From contig NZ_CP019312.1 in NCBI RefSeq assembly GCF_001969365.1, positions 2,914,001 through 2,978,000 of the forward strand: 64,000 nucleotides of DNA, written 5' to 3'. Both the position numbers and the translations under genes were made by a program. The DNA comes from Tateyamaria omphalii (GTDB lineage: Bacteria > Pseudomonadota > Alphaproteobacteria > Rhodobacterales > Rhodobacteraceae). A model generated the notes under the pieces. It ran no database searches, was not told the DNA's origin, and saw nothing but the letters and a program-made list of their open reading frames with translations. This document shows positions 34,256-42,984 of the stretch, piece by piece. Position 1 is the stretch's first letter, and every line of letters starts with the position of its first letter.

Positions 34256-34918
34256 CTAGGCCGGGTTGGGCAGGATCACGATCTCCACCCGGCGGTTCTG
34301 CTGTTTGCCCGCGGCGGTGGCGTTGGTCGCAATCGGCTGGCTCTCGCCCCGGCCAAAGGCCTGCACGCGGTTGAACGGCACGCCCTGCCCGATCAGCACG
34401 TCGGAAACGGCATTGGCACGGCGTTCGGACAGTTGCTGGTTAAACGCGGCATCGCCGTCGCTGTCGGTGTGGCCGATGATCTGCACGGTCGACGCGGGAT
34501 AGCGATCCAGGCTGCGGGCCAGCGCGGCCATGTCCGATGTCAGACCGGGGCGCACTGTAAAGCTGTTCACGTCAAACAGGATCGCCTCGGGAAAGGACAC
34601 GATCAAGCGGTCGCCGGTGTTGGTGATGGTCACGCCACTGGCCAACTCGCGGCGCAGTTCGGCCTCCTGCTGGTCCAGGTCATACCCGATGGCACCGCCA
34701 ACAAGGCCGCCAACGACGGCGCCCGCCACAGCGGCGCTCCGGTCACCTGCAATGGCGCCGATGACCGCGCCCGACGCGGCACCGATGGCCGCACCACGGT
34801 TGCGGTTCTGGTTGATGGTTTCACCGCTCGGTCCGGTGGTGCCCAGCGCGTTCGGGTCGGTACACGCGCTCAGCGCGGCGATGGCGCCAATGGCGAAAAC
34901 TACGGGGGATTTAAGCAT
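34256..34918 (-). CDS. OmpA-family outer-membrane lipoprotein (YiaD/Pal-like)
   Basis: 220 residues from the ATG that gives MLKSPVVFAIGAIAALSACTD, with lipobox LSAC. A glycine-zipper segment (RGAAIGAASGAVIGAIAGDRSAAVAGAVVGGLVGGAIGYD, about 37-76) is followed by an OmpA C-terminal peptidoglycan-binding domain (IIGHTDSDGDAAFNQQLSERRANAV, RGESQPIATN, NRRVEIV). The protein should tether the outer membrane to the wall. The layout is that of YiaD-like proteins, common in Rhodobacterales. Confidence 0.92.
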   Translation of the reverse strand: MLKSPVVFAIGAIAALSACTDPNALGTTGPSGETINQNRNRGAAIGAASGAVIGAIAGDRSAAVAGAVVGGLVGGAIGYDLDQQEAELRRELASGVTITNTGDRLIVSFPEAILFDVNSFTVRPGLTSDMAALARSLDRYPASTVQIIGHTDSDGDAAFNQQLSERRANAVSDVLIGQGVPFNRVQAFGRGESQPIATNATAAGKQQNRRVEIVILPNPA

Positions 34919-35061
34919 ATCTTTTGTCCTACTGCCTTCCAAAACGGGGACGCGTTCGGGCACACCCCCTTATCGTGGACGCAAGATAGGCACGGTTTGT
35001 TCCCGGAAATAGGGGGAAAATGTAATCAGCAACATCCCGCGCAGAGTTGTGAGAACGCGTG

Positions 35062-35922
35062 TCAGGCCTCCGCACGCGCGGATTCGTAGGCCAAGAGCGC
35101 GCGTTTCACAGGCAACCCCCAGTGATAACCACCAAGCCCCCCGGACTTGCGCAACGCCCGGTGGCACGGGATCAGCCAGCTGACCGGGTTGCGGCCCACG
35201 GCGGTGCCCACGGCACGCACGGCACGCGGGTTGCCGATGCTTTCGGCAATCTCGGAATAGGTGGTCACGTGGCCCGACGGGATCTGCAACAGCGCCTCCC
35301 ACACCTTGATCTGGAACGGCGCCCCGATCAGGTACAACGGTGCCTGCCGCAATTCCGCATCCTCGGCCCCAAAGGCGGCCAGCACCCAGGGGCGCAAACG
35401 CATGGGGTCCTCGACATAGTCGGCCTTGGGCCAGCGGCGGACCAGATCCTGCATCGCGCCCTCCTCGCCCATCTCGGCGGCAAAGCCCAAGCCGCAAATC
35501 CCCTTGTCGGTGCCCATGACCAACGCAAGGCCAAAGGGCGACTCGAACCACCCCCAGTAAATGGTCAGACCAGCGCCGCCCTTGGCATAGTCGCCGGGGC
35601 TCATGGATTCCCACCGCAGAAACAGGTCATGCAGCCGCCCCGACCCGCTCAACCCCGTGGCATGGGCCGTCTCAAGGGTCGTGAACCGTTCATTCAAGAG
35701 CGCCTTGGCGTGGCCCAGCGCCAGATATTGCTGATAGCGCTTCGGCGACACACCCACCCAGCGCGAAAAAATACGCTGAAAATGCGCGGGGCTCATGCCC
35801 ATCTCTGCGGCCAGCGCCTCAAGGCTCAGCGGCGCCTCGGCCCCGTCGATCAGGTCGATGGCCCGGCGCATGACATTGAAGTGGTAGCCGGTTTCAGTCG
35901 GGATATCTGTCATCTGTTCCAT
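35062..35922 (-). CDS. Ada-type methylated-DNA--protein-cysteine methyltransferase with AraC domain
   Basis: 286 residues. An AraC-type helix-turn-helix (residues about 20-115; LSLEALAAEMGMSPAHFQRIFSRWVGVSPKRYQQYLAL) is joined to an Ogt domain with the acceptor Cys253 in IPCHRALRKSGGLGGYHWG. The N-terminal zinc domain of E. coli Ada, which takes methyl groups from phosphotriesters, is absent. The protein can therefore repair O6-methylguanine, but it lacks the known activation switch. It might regulate through the second cysteine or act mainly in repair. Confidence 0.92.
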   Translation of the reverse strand: MEQMTDIPTETGYHFNVMRRAIDLIDGAEAPLSLEALAAEMGMSPAHFQRIFSRWVGVSPKRYQQYLALGHAKALLNERFTTLETAHATGLSGSGRLHDLFLRWESMSPGDYAKGGAGLTIYWGWFESPFGLALVMGTDKGICGLGFAAEMGEEGAMQDLVRRWPKADYVEDPMRLRPWVLAAFGAEDAELRQAPLYLIGAPFQIKVWEALLQIPSGHVTTYSEIAESIGNPRAVRAVGTAVGRNPVSWLIPCHRALRKSGGLGGYHWGLPVKRALLAYESARAEA

Positions 35923-36052
35923 GATCCGAACCTAGGCGACGGCACGCATCGGCGCGACCCGTTTCCTGCGCCAAAACACCCCTTTGGCGACCGGGCGGAC
36001 TACACCCATTTAAACGTCACGATAAGGCCACACGGCGAAAACCGGGGGGATC

Positions 36053-36451
36053 ATGCCAGACACGCACACACATATCGGCGGGTGCCTTTGCGGTCACATC
36101 CGATTCTCGGCCACCGGCCCTGCGCTGAAACCGCACACGTGTTCTTGCAAGATGTGCCAACGCCACAGCGGCGCACTGACAACGGCTTGGGTCGAATTTC
36201 CTGCCGACGCAGTGACATGGACCGGACCGGGTGGTGCGCCATCGACCTACCGCTCCTCGGACTATTCCAGCCGCGCCTTCTGCCCGATATGCGGCAGCAC
36301 GCTGGGCGCCATCGACGATGACCCGGTGATCGCATTGCTGTTGGGCATATTCGATGACACCAGCCCGGCAGATTTGGTGCCGACATCGCATTCATACCGG
36401 GCCGGGCGGCCCAAGTGGTGGCAGGTCTCCGTCAAAGGGCGCGCGCCCTAA
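36053..36451 (+). CDS. GFA (glutathione-dependent formaldehyde-activating-like) family protein
   Basis: 132 residues. Zinc-binding cysteines are in GGCLCG (near residues 10-13), CSCKMC (about 30-35) and CPICGS (about 82-85), the arrangement of the GFA/CENP-V fold. Family members are often annotated as formaldehyde-activating enzymes, but true activity is rarely shown. Its 3' end overlaps the B12-binding protein gene by 4 bases on the other strand. Confidence 0.88.
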   Translation: MPDTHTHIGGCLCGHIRFSATGPALKPHTCSCKMCQRHSGALTTAWVEFPADAVTWTGPGGAPSTYRSSDYSSRAFCPICGSTLGAIDDDPVIALLLGIFDDTSPADLVPTSHSYRAGRPKWWQVSVKGRAP

Positions 36452-37260
36452 AACAGCGAATTCCTGCGGGCCGACACATTGTCCCAATGGCATTCGATCA
36501 GCGCCTGCGCCGTCTCGAAATCGTGGGCCATGCCATCAATATCCAGCAAGGATACAGTCTCTGCATCCGTCTCCAGGATCTGACCGCTCACGAACAATGC
36601 GGCATCCGGTTTTTCCAATCGCAGCGCGACAACCAGCCGGGACAGCGCGTCCAGCGCGTGGCCTCCAGCTGCCGACATGCCGATGACAATCGCCTGCGAT
36701 TGTCCGATCTCTTCCACGATCTCGTCATGGGTCTTGCCAAGCAGCAGGGTGACGTCCCACCCGTCGCGCCGGAACAGGTCCGCCGCCATGCGCACACCCA
36801 AGGTGTGCGTTTCACCGGGCACGGACACAAAATGCGCGCTTTTCGATGTGACCGGCGCCGTTATGGGCACCTGATGGCGCATGGCGTGCATGATGGCATA
36901 GAGGCGGCTCGTGCCGCGTGTGACCTCGGCAAAAGACACACGGTCCTCATCCCACCACCGGCCAAGTTGGCAGGCCGCGTCGGCCAGGTACCTGAGGTAG
37001 ATCACCTCGACCGACGCGCCTGCCCGGCGCACCTCCTGAATGAACATGGCGCCCGCCTGATCGTCATCGGACAGCAACGCCTCACAAAACGCCTCGATCC
37101 GATCGGTGTCAGGATTTTGCGCAAGCTTCTGCGCGGCGGGCCGGTTCAGACGTATCAAAACTTCGCGCGCCAGATCCTCGACCGATCCAGTCGGTAATCG
37201 CGATTTCAGAAGACGAAGGTTGGCCTGCGACCTCGCATAAAGATCGACATCGAATTGCAT
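36448..37260 (-). CDS. Cobalamin-binding regulator, AerR/PpaA-like
   Basis: 270 residues from the ATG at 37260 (an ATG 24 bases upstream is possible). The N-terminal helical part contains LGRWWDEDRVSFAEVTRGTSRLYAIMH (residues about 99-125), the helical cap seen in B12-dependent regulators. The C-terminal Rossmann-like B12 domain has the ExHxxG motif with His152 in GETHTLG, VTLLLGKTH, and IGMSAAGG. AerR/PpaA proteins bind cobalamin and antagonise the photosynthesis repressor CrtJ/PpsR in Rhodobacter. A PpsR-type palindrome lies 85 bases upstream. No methyltransferase domain is present, which favours a sensor role. Confidence 0.75.
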   Translation of the reverse strand: MQFDVDLYARSQANLRLLKSRLPTGSVEDLAREVLIRLNRPAAQKLAQNPDTDRIEAFCEALLSDDDQAGAMFIQEVRRAGASVEVIYLRYLADAACQLGRWWDEDRVSFAEVTRGTSRLYAIMHAMRHQVPITAPVTSKSAHFVSVPGETHTLGVRMAADLFRRDGWDVTLLLGKTHDEIVEEIGQSQAIVIGMSAAGGHALDALSRLVVALRLEKPDAALFVSGQILETDAETVSLLDIDGMAHDFETAQALIECHWDNVSARRNSLF

Positions 37261-37344
37261 ATCATGCTGTCCCGCGCCCTGCACATCGTCCCTCCCAGAT
37301 CAATGGCGACCCGCCACTTTGCATCCACGTCGTGACGCCGATGC

Positions 37345-37362
37345 TGTCAATCAATCTTGACA
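37345..37362. promoter_or_regulatory. PpsR/CrtJ-type palindrome upstream of the B12-binding gene
   Basis: TGTCAATCAATCTTGACA is TGT-N12-ACA and also fits the stricter TGTC-N10-GACA form of the PpsR/CrtJ operator. With flanks it extends to CTGTCAA/TTGACAG. It sits 85 bases upstream of the AerR-like start and about 130 bases from nth. Only one copy was found, whereas PpsR often uses two. Confidence 0.5.
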
Positions 37363-37492
37363 GAACAACTTTGGCACGAATCGGACAAGTTGTCGCAGTC
37401 TGCCGCCAGGAAATATACATCGGAAACATGACTGAACAGGTCTGCCGCACACCACTTGCCCGCTGCCCCATCTTCCCCCATAACCCCGCGCC

Positions 37493-38137
37493 ATGGCCAA
37501 GCAGCTCGATTACCACACGATCCGCCAGATCTTCACCCGCTTCCACGCGGCAGACCCCGAACCCAAGGGGGAGTTGGAGCACGTGAACGTCTACACCCTC
37601 GTCGTGGCGGTAGCCCTGTCTGCTCAGGCAACGGACGCAGGCGTGAACAAGGCAACGCGCGCCCTTTTCCAGATCGCCGACACGCCCCAGAAAATGCTCG
37701 ACCTCGGCCTCGACGGCCTCACCGAGCACATCAAGACCATCGGCCTTTTCCGGCAAAAGGCCAAGAACGTGATGAAGCTCAGCCAGATCCTCGTCGATGA
37801 CTACGGCGGCGAGGTGCCCAACTCCCGCGCCGCACTCCAATCGCTGCCCGGCGTCGGGCGCAAGACCGCCAACGTCGTCCTCAACATGTGGTGGCAGTAC
37901 CCGGCCCAGGCCGTCGACACCCACATCTTCCGCCTCGGCAACCGCACCGGCATCGCACCGGGCAAGACGGTGGACGCCGTCGAACGCGCCATCGAAGACA
38001 ACATCCCTGCCGATTTCCAGCTTCACGCCCACCACTGGATGATCCTGCACGGGCGCTATCATTGCAAGGCGCGCAAGCCGCTCTGCCCCACCTGCATTAT
38101 CCGCGATCTCTGCCCGTTTGAGGACAAAACCGAATGA
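37493..38137 (+). CDS. nth: Endonuclease III
   Basis: 214 residues, normal length. The helix-hairpin-helix LPGVGRKTANVVLN contains the catalytic Lys, VDTHIFRLGNRTG contains the catalytic Asp, and the C-terminal CKARKPLCPTCIIRDLC binds the [4Fe-4S] cluster. It is a DNA glycosylase/AP-lyase for oxidised pyrimidines. It overlaps the adenosine kinase gene by 4 bases, so both are cotranscribed. Confidence 0.97.
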   Translation: MAKQLDYHTIRQIFTRFHAADPEPKGELEHVNVYTLVVAVALSAQATDAGVNKATRALFQIADTPQKMLDLGLDGLTEHIKTIGLFRQKAKNVMKLSQILVDDYGGEVPNSRAALQSLPGVGRKTANVVLNMWWQYPAQAVDTHIFRLGNRTGIAPGKTVDAVERAIEDNIPADFQLHAHHWMILHGRYHCKARKPLCPTCIIRDLCPFEDKTE

Positions 38138-39123
38138 CCAAATACACGCTCGCTGGCATCGGCAACGCCGTTGTCGATGTGATCACCCATGCCGATGACA
38201 GCTTTCTTGATCTTATGGGGATCGAAAAGGGGATCATGCAGCTGATCGAACAGGACCGGGGCGAGGTGCTCTACGCCTCCATGACCGAACGGCTGCAAAC
38301 CCCCGGCGGCGCCGTGGCCAACACCATCGCGGGCGTCGGCGCGCTGGGTCTGCCCACCGCTTTCATCGGGCGGGTCCACGACGACGCGCTGGGGCGTTTC
38401 TACGCCCAGTCCATGGCCGACAGCGGCACCGATTTCGTGAACGCGCCCATCCCCGACGGCGAACTGCCCACGTCGCGGTCGATGATCTTCGTCTCACCGG
38501 ATGGCGAGCGGTCGATGAATACATATCTGGGCATCTCGACCGAACTTGGCCCCGAAGACGTGCCAGACGACGTGGCCTCAGCCGCCCAATTCATGTTCCT
38601 CGAGGGCTACCTCTTTGACAAGGACAAGGGCAAAGAGGCCTTCCGCCAGGCCTCCCGCCTCACCCGTGGCGCGGGCGGCAATGCGGGCATCGCCATCTCC
38701 GATCCCTTTTGCGTCGACCGGCACCGCGCCGATTTCCTCGACATGATCGGCAACGAATTGGACTTCGTCATCGGCAACCAGCACGAGATCACCTCGCTCT
38801 TTGAAACCGACGACCTTGAGGCCGCGCTGAACAAGACCGCCGACATGATCGACCTGCTCGTCTGCACCAAATCCGGCGACGGCGTCACCATCATCGGCAA
38901 TGGCCAGCGCCACGACATCCCCGTCGAAACGGTCACACCCGTGGACGCCACAGGCGCAGGCGACCAGTTTGCCGCCGGGTTCATCTACGGGCTGGCCACG
39001 GAACGCGACCTTGCCACCTGCGGACGCATGGGCAACCTCTGTGCGGCTGAGGTGATCAGCCATATCGGCCCCCGCCCCAAAATCGACATGAAACAACAAT
39101 TCGCCAGCGCGGGACTGCTCTGA
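38134..39123 (+). CDS. Adenosine kinase (PfkB family)
   Basis: 329 residues. The PfkB fold is shown by GIGNAVVDVITHADDSFLDLMGIEKG at the N-terminus, GGAVANTIAGVGALG, FVIGNQHEITSLF and the catalytic anion-hole motif DATGAGDQFAAGFIYG. The N-terminal GNAxVDV and the length match bacterial adenosine-kinase-type members, which are common in alphaproteobacteria. It would convert adenosine to AMP. Another nucleoside or sugar kinase role cannot be excluded. It overlaps nth by 4 bases. Confidence 0.88.
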   Translation: MTKYTLAGIGNAVVDVITHADDSFLDLMGIEKGIMQLIEQDRGEVLYASMTERLQTPGGAVANTIAGVGALGLPTAFIGRVHDDALGRFYAQSMADSGTDFVNAPIPDGELPTSRSMIFVSPDGERSMNTYLGISTELGPEDVPDDVASAAQFMFLEGYLFDKDKGKEAFRQASRLTRGAGGNAGIAISDPFCVDRHRADFLDMIGNELDFVIGNQHEITSLFETDDLEAALNKTADMIDLLVCTKSGDGVTIIGNGQRHDIPVETVTPVDATGAGDQFAAGFIYGLATERDLATCGRMGNLCAAEVISHIGPRPKIDMKQQFASAGLL

Positions 39124-39172
39124 CCCGCTCTCCCCACCCCCTGCTTCTTCTCTTTGAAAATACGGCGGGGGT

Positions 39173-39190
39173 TTGGGGGCTGGCCCCCAA
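39173..39190. repeat. Palindromic intergenic element (TTGGGGGC-TG-GCCCCCAA)
   Basis: An 8-bp stem with a 2-base loop in the gap between the adenosine kinase and GNAT genes, preceded by CTTCTTCTCTTTGAAAATA and CGGCGGGGGT. A related arrangement (CTTCATTT, ATAAACCGCGGGGT, CTGGGGC-AGC-GCCCCAG) occurs at about 25043-25087 inside the soe operon. It resembles the interspersed palindromic sequences common in Roseobacter genomes. Confidence 0.5.
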
Positions 39191-39206
39191 TCAGCCCGGA
39201 AAACAA

Positions 39207-39797
39207 ATGCTCACCGACGGATACCACAACATCCCACCCGGCAAAGTGGCCATGGTGGTCACCAACCTCGAAATGACCACGCCGCAATACCGCGGCGCAC
39301 CCTGCCCCGACGGCGTCACGCTGAAACCCATGACGCGAGAGGTCGCGCCCTATCTCGACCTCTTCCGCCGCGTGGGCGGGCCGTGGCTCTGGTACGGGCG
39401 CACGATCATGCCGGAACAGGAGTTACACGACATCCTGGTGGACCCCGACACGGGCCTCTACACCCTGGAAAAAGACGGACGGCCCGAAGGCCTGCTAGAG
39501 CTTGACTTCAGTGTCAAAGGCGCGTGCGAGCTGGACTATTTCGGCCTCACACCTGCCCTGATCGGCACGGGGGCCGGGGCGTACCTGATGGACCGGGCGA
39601 TCGAATTTGCCTTTGCCCGCGACATCACGCGGTTCCACCTGCACACCTGCACAATCGACAGCCAGCAGGCGCTGGGGTTTTACAAACGGTCCGGCTTCAC
39701 ACCGACAGGGCTGCGGATCGAAATTGCGGATGACCCGCGCATCGCGCATGGCTACCCGCGTGACCTCGCCCCCCACGTGCCCATCATCGACCCCTGA
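39207..39797 (+). CDS. GNAT family N-acetyltransferase
   Basis: 196 residues. The acetyl-CoA site is in LTPALIGTGAGAYLMDRAIEFAF (the Q/R-x-x-G-x-G/A motif, here in the form IGTGAG), and the C-terminal LHTCTIDSQQALGFYKRSGFTPTG is the typical last GNAT strand-helix. The N-terminal 60 residues (MVVTNLEMTTPQYR, LFRRVGGPWLWYGR) are a feature of a Roseobacter subset. The substrate is unknown. A small hairpin element lies just before its start. Confidence 0.88.
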   Translation: MLTDGYHNIPPGKVAMVVTNLEMTTPQYRGAPCPDGVTLKPMTREVAPYLDLFRRVGGPWLWYGRTIMPEQELHDILVDPDTGLYTLEKDGRPEGLLELDFSVKGACELDYFGLTPALIGTGAGAYLMDRAIEFAFARDITRFHLHTCTIDSQQALGFYKRSGFTPTGLRIEIADDPRIAHGYPRDLAPHVPIIDP

Positions 39798-39826
39798 GAA
39801 GCAGGGGTGTCCAAGCCGACGCTACC

Positions 39827-40315
39827 TTAGCGTAGCCCCATCGGCACGCAATCCCGCCCGGCCAGGCAATCGCGCAGCTGATCCACCTGCGCCTCGCTCG
39901 GGCGGCCAAACAGAAACCCGCCACAGGCGTCGGTCCTCAGGGCATAACTGTGCGTGGTCTGGCGCAGAAACCCCAAAACCGGGCCGGGCTGTATCTGGGG
40001 ACACCACGGGCCAATGCACTCCACCTCCAGAACAACATCAGTTTCAAACGGGCGGTCCACACCGCGCACGGCCAGCGCCTCACCCTTGAACGTGGCCGGG
40101 ATCGACGTCACCGGATCAGTGGGCACCACCTGAACAGACGGGTCCGTGTCGGGCAGCAGATCGGCATCGAAGTCGAGCGTGCCCAGCACGGGCACGTAAC
40201 CGTCTTCCGCCTGCACCGCCTCTTGATACGCGTTGGTCACGCCGTAAGGCACGCAGGACAGGGCCAAAGCGGGCAGAGGGGCAAGCAGCAGCATCAAACT
40301 CAGAAGTCGTAACAT
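39827..40315 (-). CDS. Secreted protein of unknown function
   Basis: 162 residues from the ATG that gives MLRLLSLMLLLAPLPALALS, a good Sec signal peptide; the open frame continues 60 bases upstream without signal features. The mature protein has six or more Cys (SCVPYGV, VECIGPWCPQI, DACGGFLF, RDCLAGRDCVP), suggesting disulfides in the periplasm. No family was recognised. It is alone, convergent with a GNAT gene and downstream of rppH on the same strand. Confidence 0.7.
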   Translation of the reverse strand: MLRLLSLMLLLAPLPALALSCVPYGVTNAYQEAVQAEDGYVPVLGTLDFDADLLPDTDPSVQVVPTDPVTSIPATFKGEALAVRGVDRPFETDVVLEVECIGPWCPQIQPGPVLGFLRQTTHSYALRTDACGGFLFGRPSEAQVDQLRDCLAGRDCVPMGLR

Positions 40316-40381
40316 TGACCGGACCTTTCCTCGAAACGTACTCTGGACGTAAGGATGCAGCCCCCAGTTATGCAATAGCGC

Positions 40382-40864
40382 TCACAAATGCGGCGCAAAT
40401 TCCGCCAGAACCCGCACATAGACATCGCGCTTGAACGGCACGATGGCGTCCGGCAAGTCCGCCGGGGCCATCCACTTCCACGCCGAAAACTCCGGATGCG
40501 CCGTTTCCAGATCAATCTGCGCGTCCGATCCGTTGAAGCGCAAAAGAAACCACTTCTGCTTCTGCCCCCGATACTTGCCCTTCCAAAGCTGCGGGATCAG
40601 GTCATGCGGCAATTCATAGGGCAGCCAATCGGCCGTCTCAGCCACCACATCGACCAGGGCCGGTGAAATGGACGTCTCCTCCTCCAACTCGCGCAAGGCG
40701 GCTGTCCGCGCATCCTCACCCTTGTCGACGCCGCCCTGCGGCATCTGCCAGGCGTCCTTGTAACGATCCCGGCGCTGGCCCACCCAAACAAGCCCCGCCC
40801 CGTTCATCACCATCACGCCCACATTCTTGCGATAGGGCAGCTTCTCGATCTCTTCGGGGGTCAT
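40382..40864 (-). CDS. rppH: RNA pyrophosphohydrolase
   Basis: 160 residues, typical for RppH. The start ([28 protein letters not shown]) and the Nudix box (residues 44-66, [21 protein letters not shown]) are diagnostic, and WLPYELP and QKWFLLRF follow as in RppH. It removes pyrophosphate from the 5' end of mRNAs and starts RNase E decay, or hydrolyses Ap4A. Confidence 0.95.
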   Translation of the reverse strand: MTPEEIEKLPYRKNVGVMVMNGAGLVWVGQRRDRYKDAWQMPQGGVDKGEDARTAALRELEEETSISPALVDVVAETADWLPYELPHDLIPQLWKGKYRGQKQKWFLLRFNGSDAQIDLETAHPEFSAWKWMAPADLPDAIVPFKRDVYVRVLAEFAPHL

Positions 40865-41063
40865 CTCGGGTGTCTCCGGCCGTTCCTGAGCCGAAAAACA
40901 CCATTCTCCATGCGATGTGAAGAGGATGTCTCGTTTCCATGATTGAAAGGTGGTCGGCTGCGTGAACGTTCTGAGTGCTCCTTCAGATCGCTGTCAGGAC
41001 CAGCTTCAAGCCCAAAGCGCTAAAAAACACACGCGAACCCGGATTGCGCTATCCTAAAAAACC

Positions 41064-42422
41064 TCAGAACCCTCGTGGAATATTCAGCGCGCTCACATGT
41101 CGGGCGGCGAGTTGTTCCTTTCGTTGTTCTGGCGAAAAATCAGGTTCGCATTTCAGCTTTTCGCCAAGCTGATCAAACGTCAAAACCTGCCGTTGGGGGT
41201 TATTTGGTGCTTTCGGTTCCTCTCCGGGGCAGTGAGGTATGCCCTGCCAGCGCATGAAAACAAAAACTGTCGAGGCGCCGGCAGGATCCAACCAGTTTTC
41301 AAACCCGGGGTCTTTCGCGCTGATGACAAACCGATATTTGCCATCCTCACTTTGATACGCTTGCTTGGTCGTCAGGCTCGTTTGCCGACGACGAAAATCA
41401 AGGGCGTTGAACCACAGATCACCCAATTGGATGCCCTGATACCTTGCGTCAGACTCGTCAACTGTAATGACAATGGCCGTGTCATCACTCATCTGGAAAT
41501 GACCGGCAGAGTTGAATTGCCCTGGCAAGCCTTGCCCGGTTTTGCGCGCCGGACTGATATGATTTGCAGGTAAATTGACCCTGAGTTGCTCGACGAATTT
41601 TATCCAACCTTTCGTGGACCCCGTCAAATAATTGGCCGCCCGTTCGTATTGCAGGTCAACACGCGCAGGGGTGGGCAGCGGGTTCGGTTTCCCGACAGTG
41701 TCAATGCGTTCGATACGCCATGTGCCGCCCGTTTCCGTGTCCCAGTCCATCAGGCTTTCTCTGATCAAGACGCTGTTTGCACACAGCTTTCCTTTCGGAG
41801 TAACAATTGTGTTGCAAAGCCAGTTTTCACCGGTCTTCAGGTCGCAAGGCTCGGTGTCACTGATGAGGATGGTGAATTCGCCGTTGCGTTTGACCGACAA
41901 GGCGCCCAAATCCAGTTCGCTCACGGGGATGGGGCTTGTCAGGTCGTCGTCAAAGCCCGGCTCGCCTGCGCCAACCTGGATCTGCAAATCTGCGCTCGTT
42001 CCACGTTTGCCGTAGATGATATAGGTTCCGGGTGTTTCTATACTGGCCAGGAAGTAGAGATTATCAGGGTTCACCAACCCAAATTGATTGTGCTTATCAA
42101 GTCGGGAAAACTCTGGAAAACAGGGATCGTGCAAGACAAACCCCTGGTCCAGCGCGGCGGAGATTTGGTGCTTGAGCTGCCATTCGGCGGCTGCCTGTTC
42201 CAATTCCGGATTGGAACTGTATTGCAGCCAGGGTGCCAGCGACATGGTGTGCTTGGCCTGCTCGATAGCAAGCGCAAACCGTTGCGAGCCAACCGGGGTG
42301 GAGGAATTTTGTGCCCAATTCATCAACGCGTTTTTCACGCGGGATTGGTCCGAAGTGCTCGGCGCAAACGGGTCGCCAAACCCGCTGCGACCCTGGATTG
42401 TATCGTTCGACGTCGTTGCCAT
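41064..42422 (-). CDS. DUF1214-like protein of unknown function
   Basis: 452 residues from the ATG with AAAGGAC upstream. Recognisable stretches are NLYFLASIETPGTYIIYGKRG, LISDTEPCDLKTGENWLCNT, WRIERIDTVG and the C-terminal DPGFENWLDPAGASTVFVFMRWQ, which resembles the end of DUF1214 proteins. There is no signal peptide. Codon use is clearly less G/C-biased than in the neighbours (many AAT, TTG, CAA, GTT). This points to horizontal acquisition. No function can be given. Confidence 0.65.
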   Translation of the reverse strand: MATTSNDTIQGRSGFGDPFAPSTSDQSRVKNALMNWAQNSSTPVGSQRFALAIEQAKHTMSLAPWLQYSSNPELEQAAAEWQLKHQISAALDQGFVLHDPCFPEFSRLDKHNQFGLVNPDNLYFLASIETPGTYIIYGKRGTSADLQIQVGAGEPGFDDDLTSPIPVSELDLGALSVKRNGEFTILISDTEPCDLKTGENWLCNTIVTPKGKLCANSVLIRESLMDWDTETGGTWRIERIDTVGKPNPLPTPARVDLQYERAANYLTGSTKGWIKFVEQLRVNLPANHISPARKTGQGLPGQFNSAGHFQMSDDTAIVITVDESDARYQGIQLGDLWFNALDFRRRQTSLTTKQAYQSEDGKYRFVISAKDPGFENWLDPAGASTVFVFMRWQGIPHCPGEEPKAPNNPQRQVLTFDQLGEKLKCEPDFSPEQRKEQLAARHVSALNIPRGF

Positions 42423-42984
42423 GTCCTTTACCCTCGTGCGTTCGTGTTTGCGGATCGACCAGCAGGCCGGATTGCTCATTGGTCGTGCAAGCGCAGGGAG
42501 CGGTTCAAAGAAAATTCGAAAATGGGTGCCAGGCATGATCGACGCGCAGGCCCGGGTATGTTTGACGCGAACTCTCACGGAAAACTGCGCGAAATGGGCG
42601 GTCCGGTATCTGTCTGGGCAACAGCCACCGCAAGGTTCCTTCCTTCAAGAGCCGCAAACGGCGTCTAGGGCAGGCTGCGCTGTAGCGTGGCAGGTTCAAA
42701 CGAGTGCACTTCGGGTCACCGATGCTTCGCAGATACAGGGCGCCGAGCCGAGAAGGGGTTTGTATCACCCCGCTCCAACTGGCCCAATTATTCGATTCGC
42801 GAAGGAGCCGTTAACCGCGCCGCGACGAATGAACAGTCGGCCGCAAAGCGGACGCCAGCCGCGTCGCATAGACGAACAGTCACTCATCTCTTGGGCTCAC
42901 CCTTTGCCCCCACGATCCAAGACATCGCGTGCCGAAACCTGACACGCCTGGGCAGCGCCGCAACACGGATCGCCCCTTTTTGCT
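42423..42984. other. Long intergenic stretch without a convincing gene
   Basis: 562 bases between the DUF1214-like gene and a GNAT gene. Both strands have open frames, but none has family similarity, a ribosome site and coding-type third positions together. The base composition resembles that of the DUF1214-like gene, so it may be part of the same foreign segment. Confidence 0.6.
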
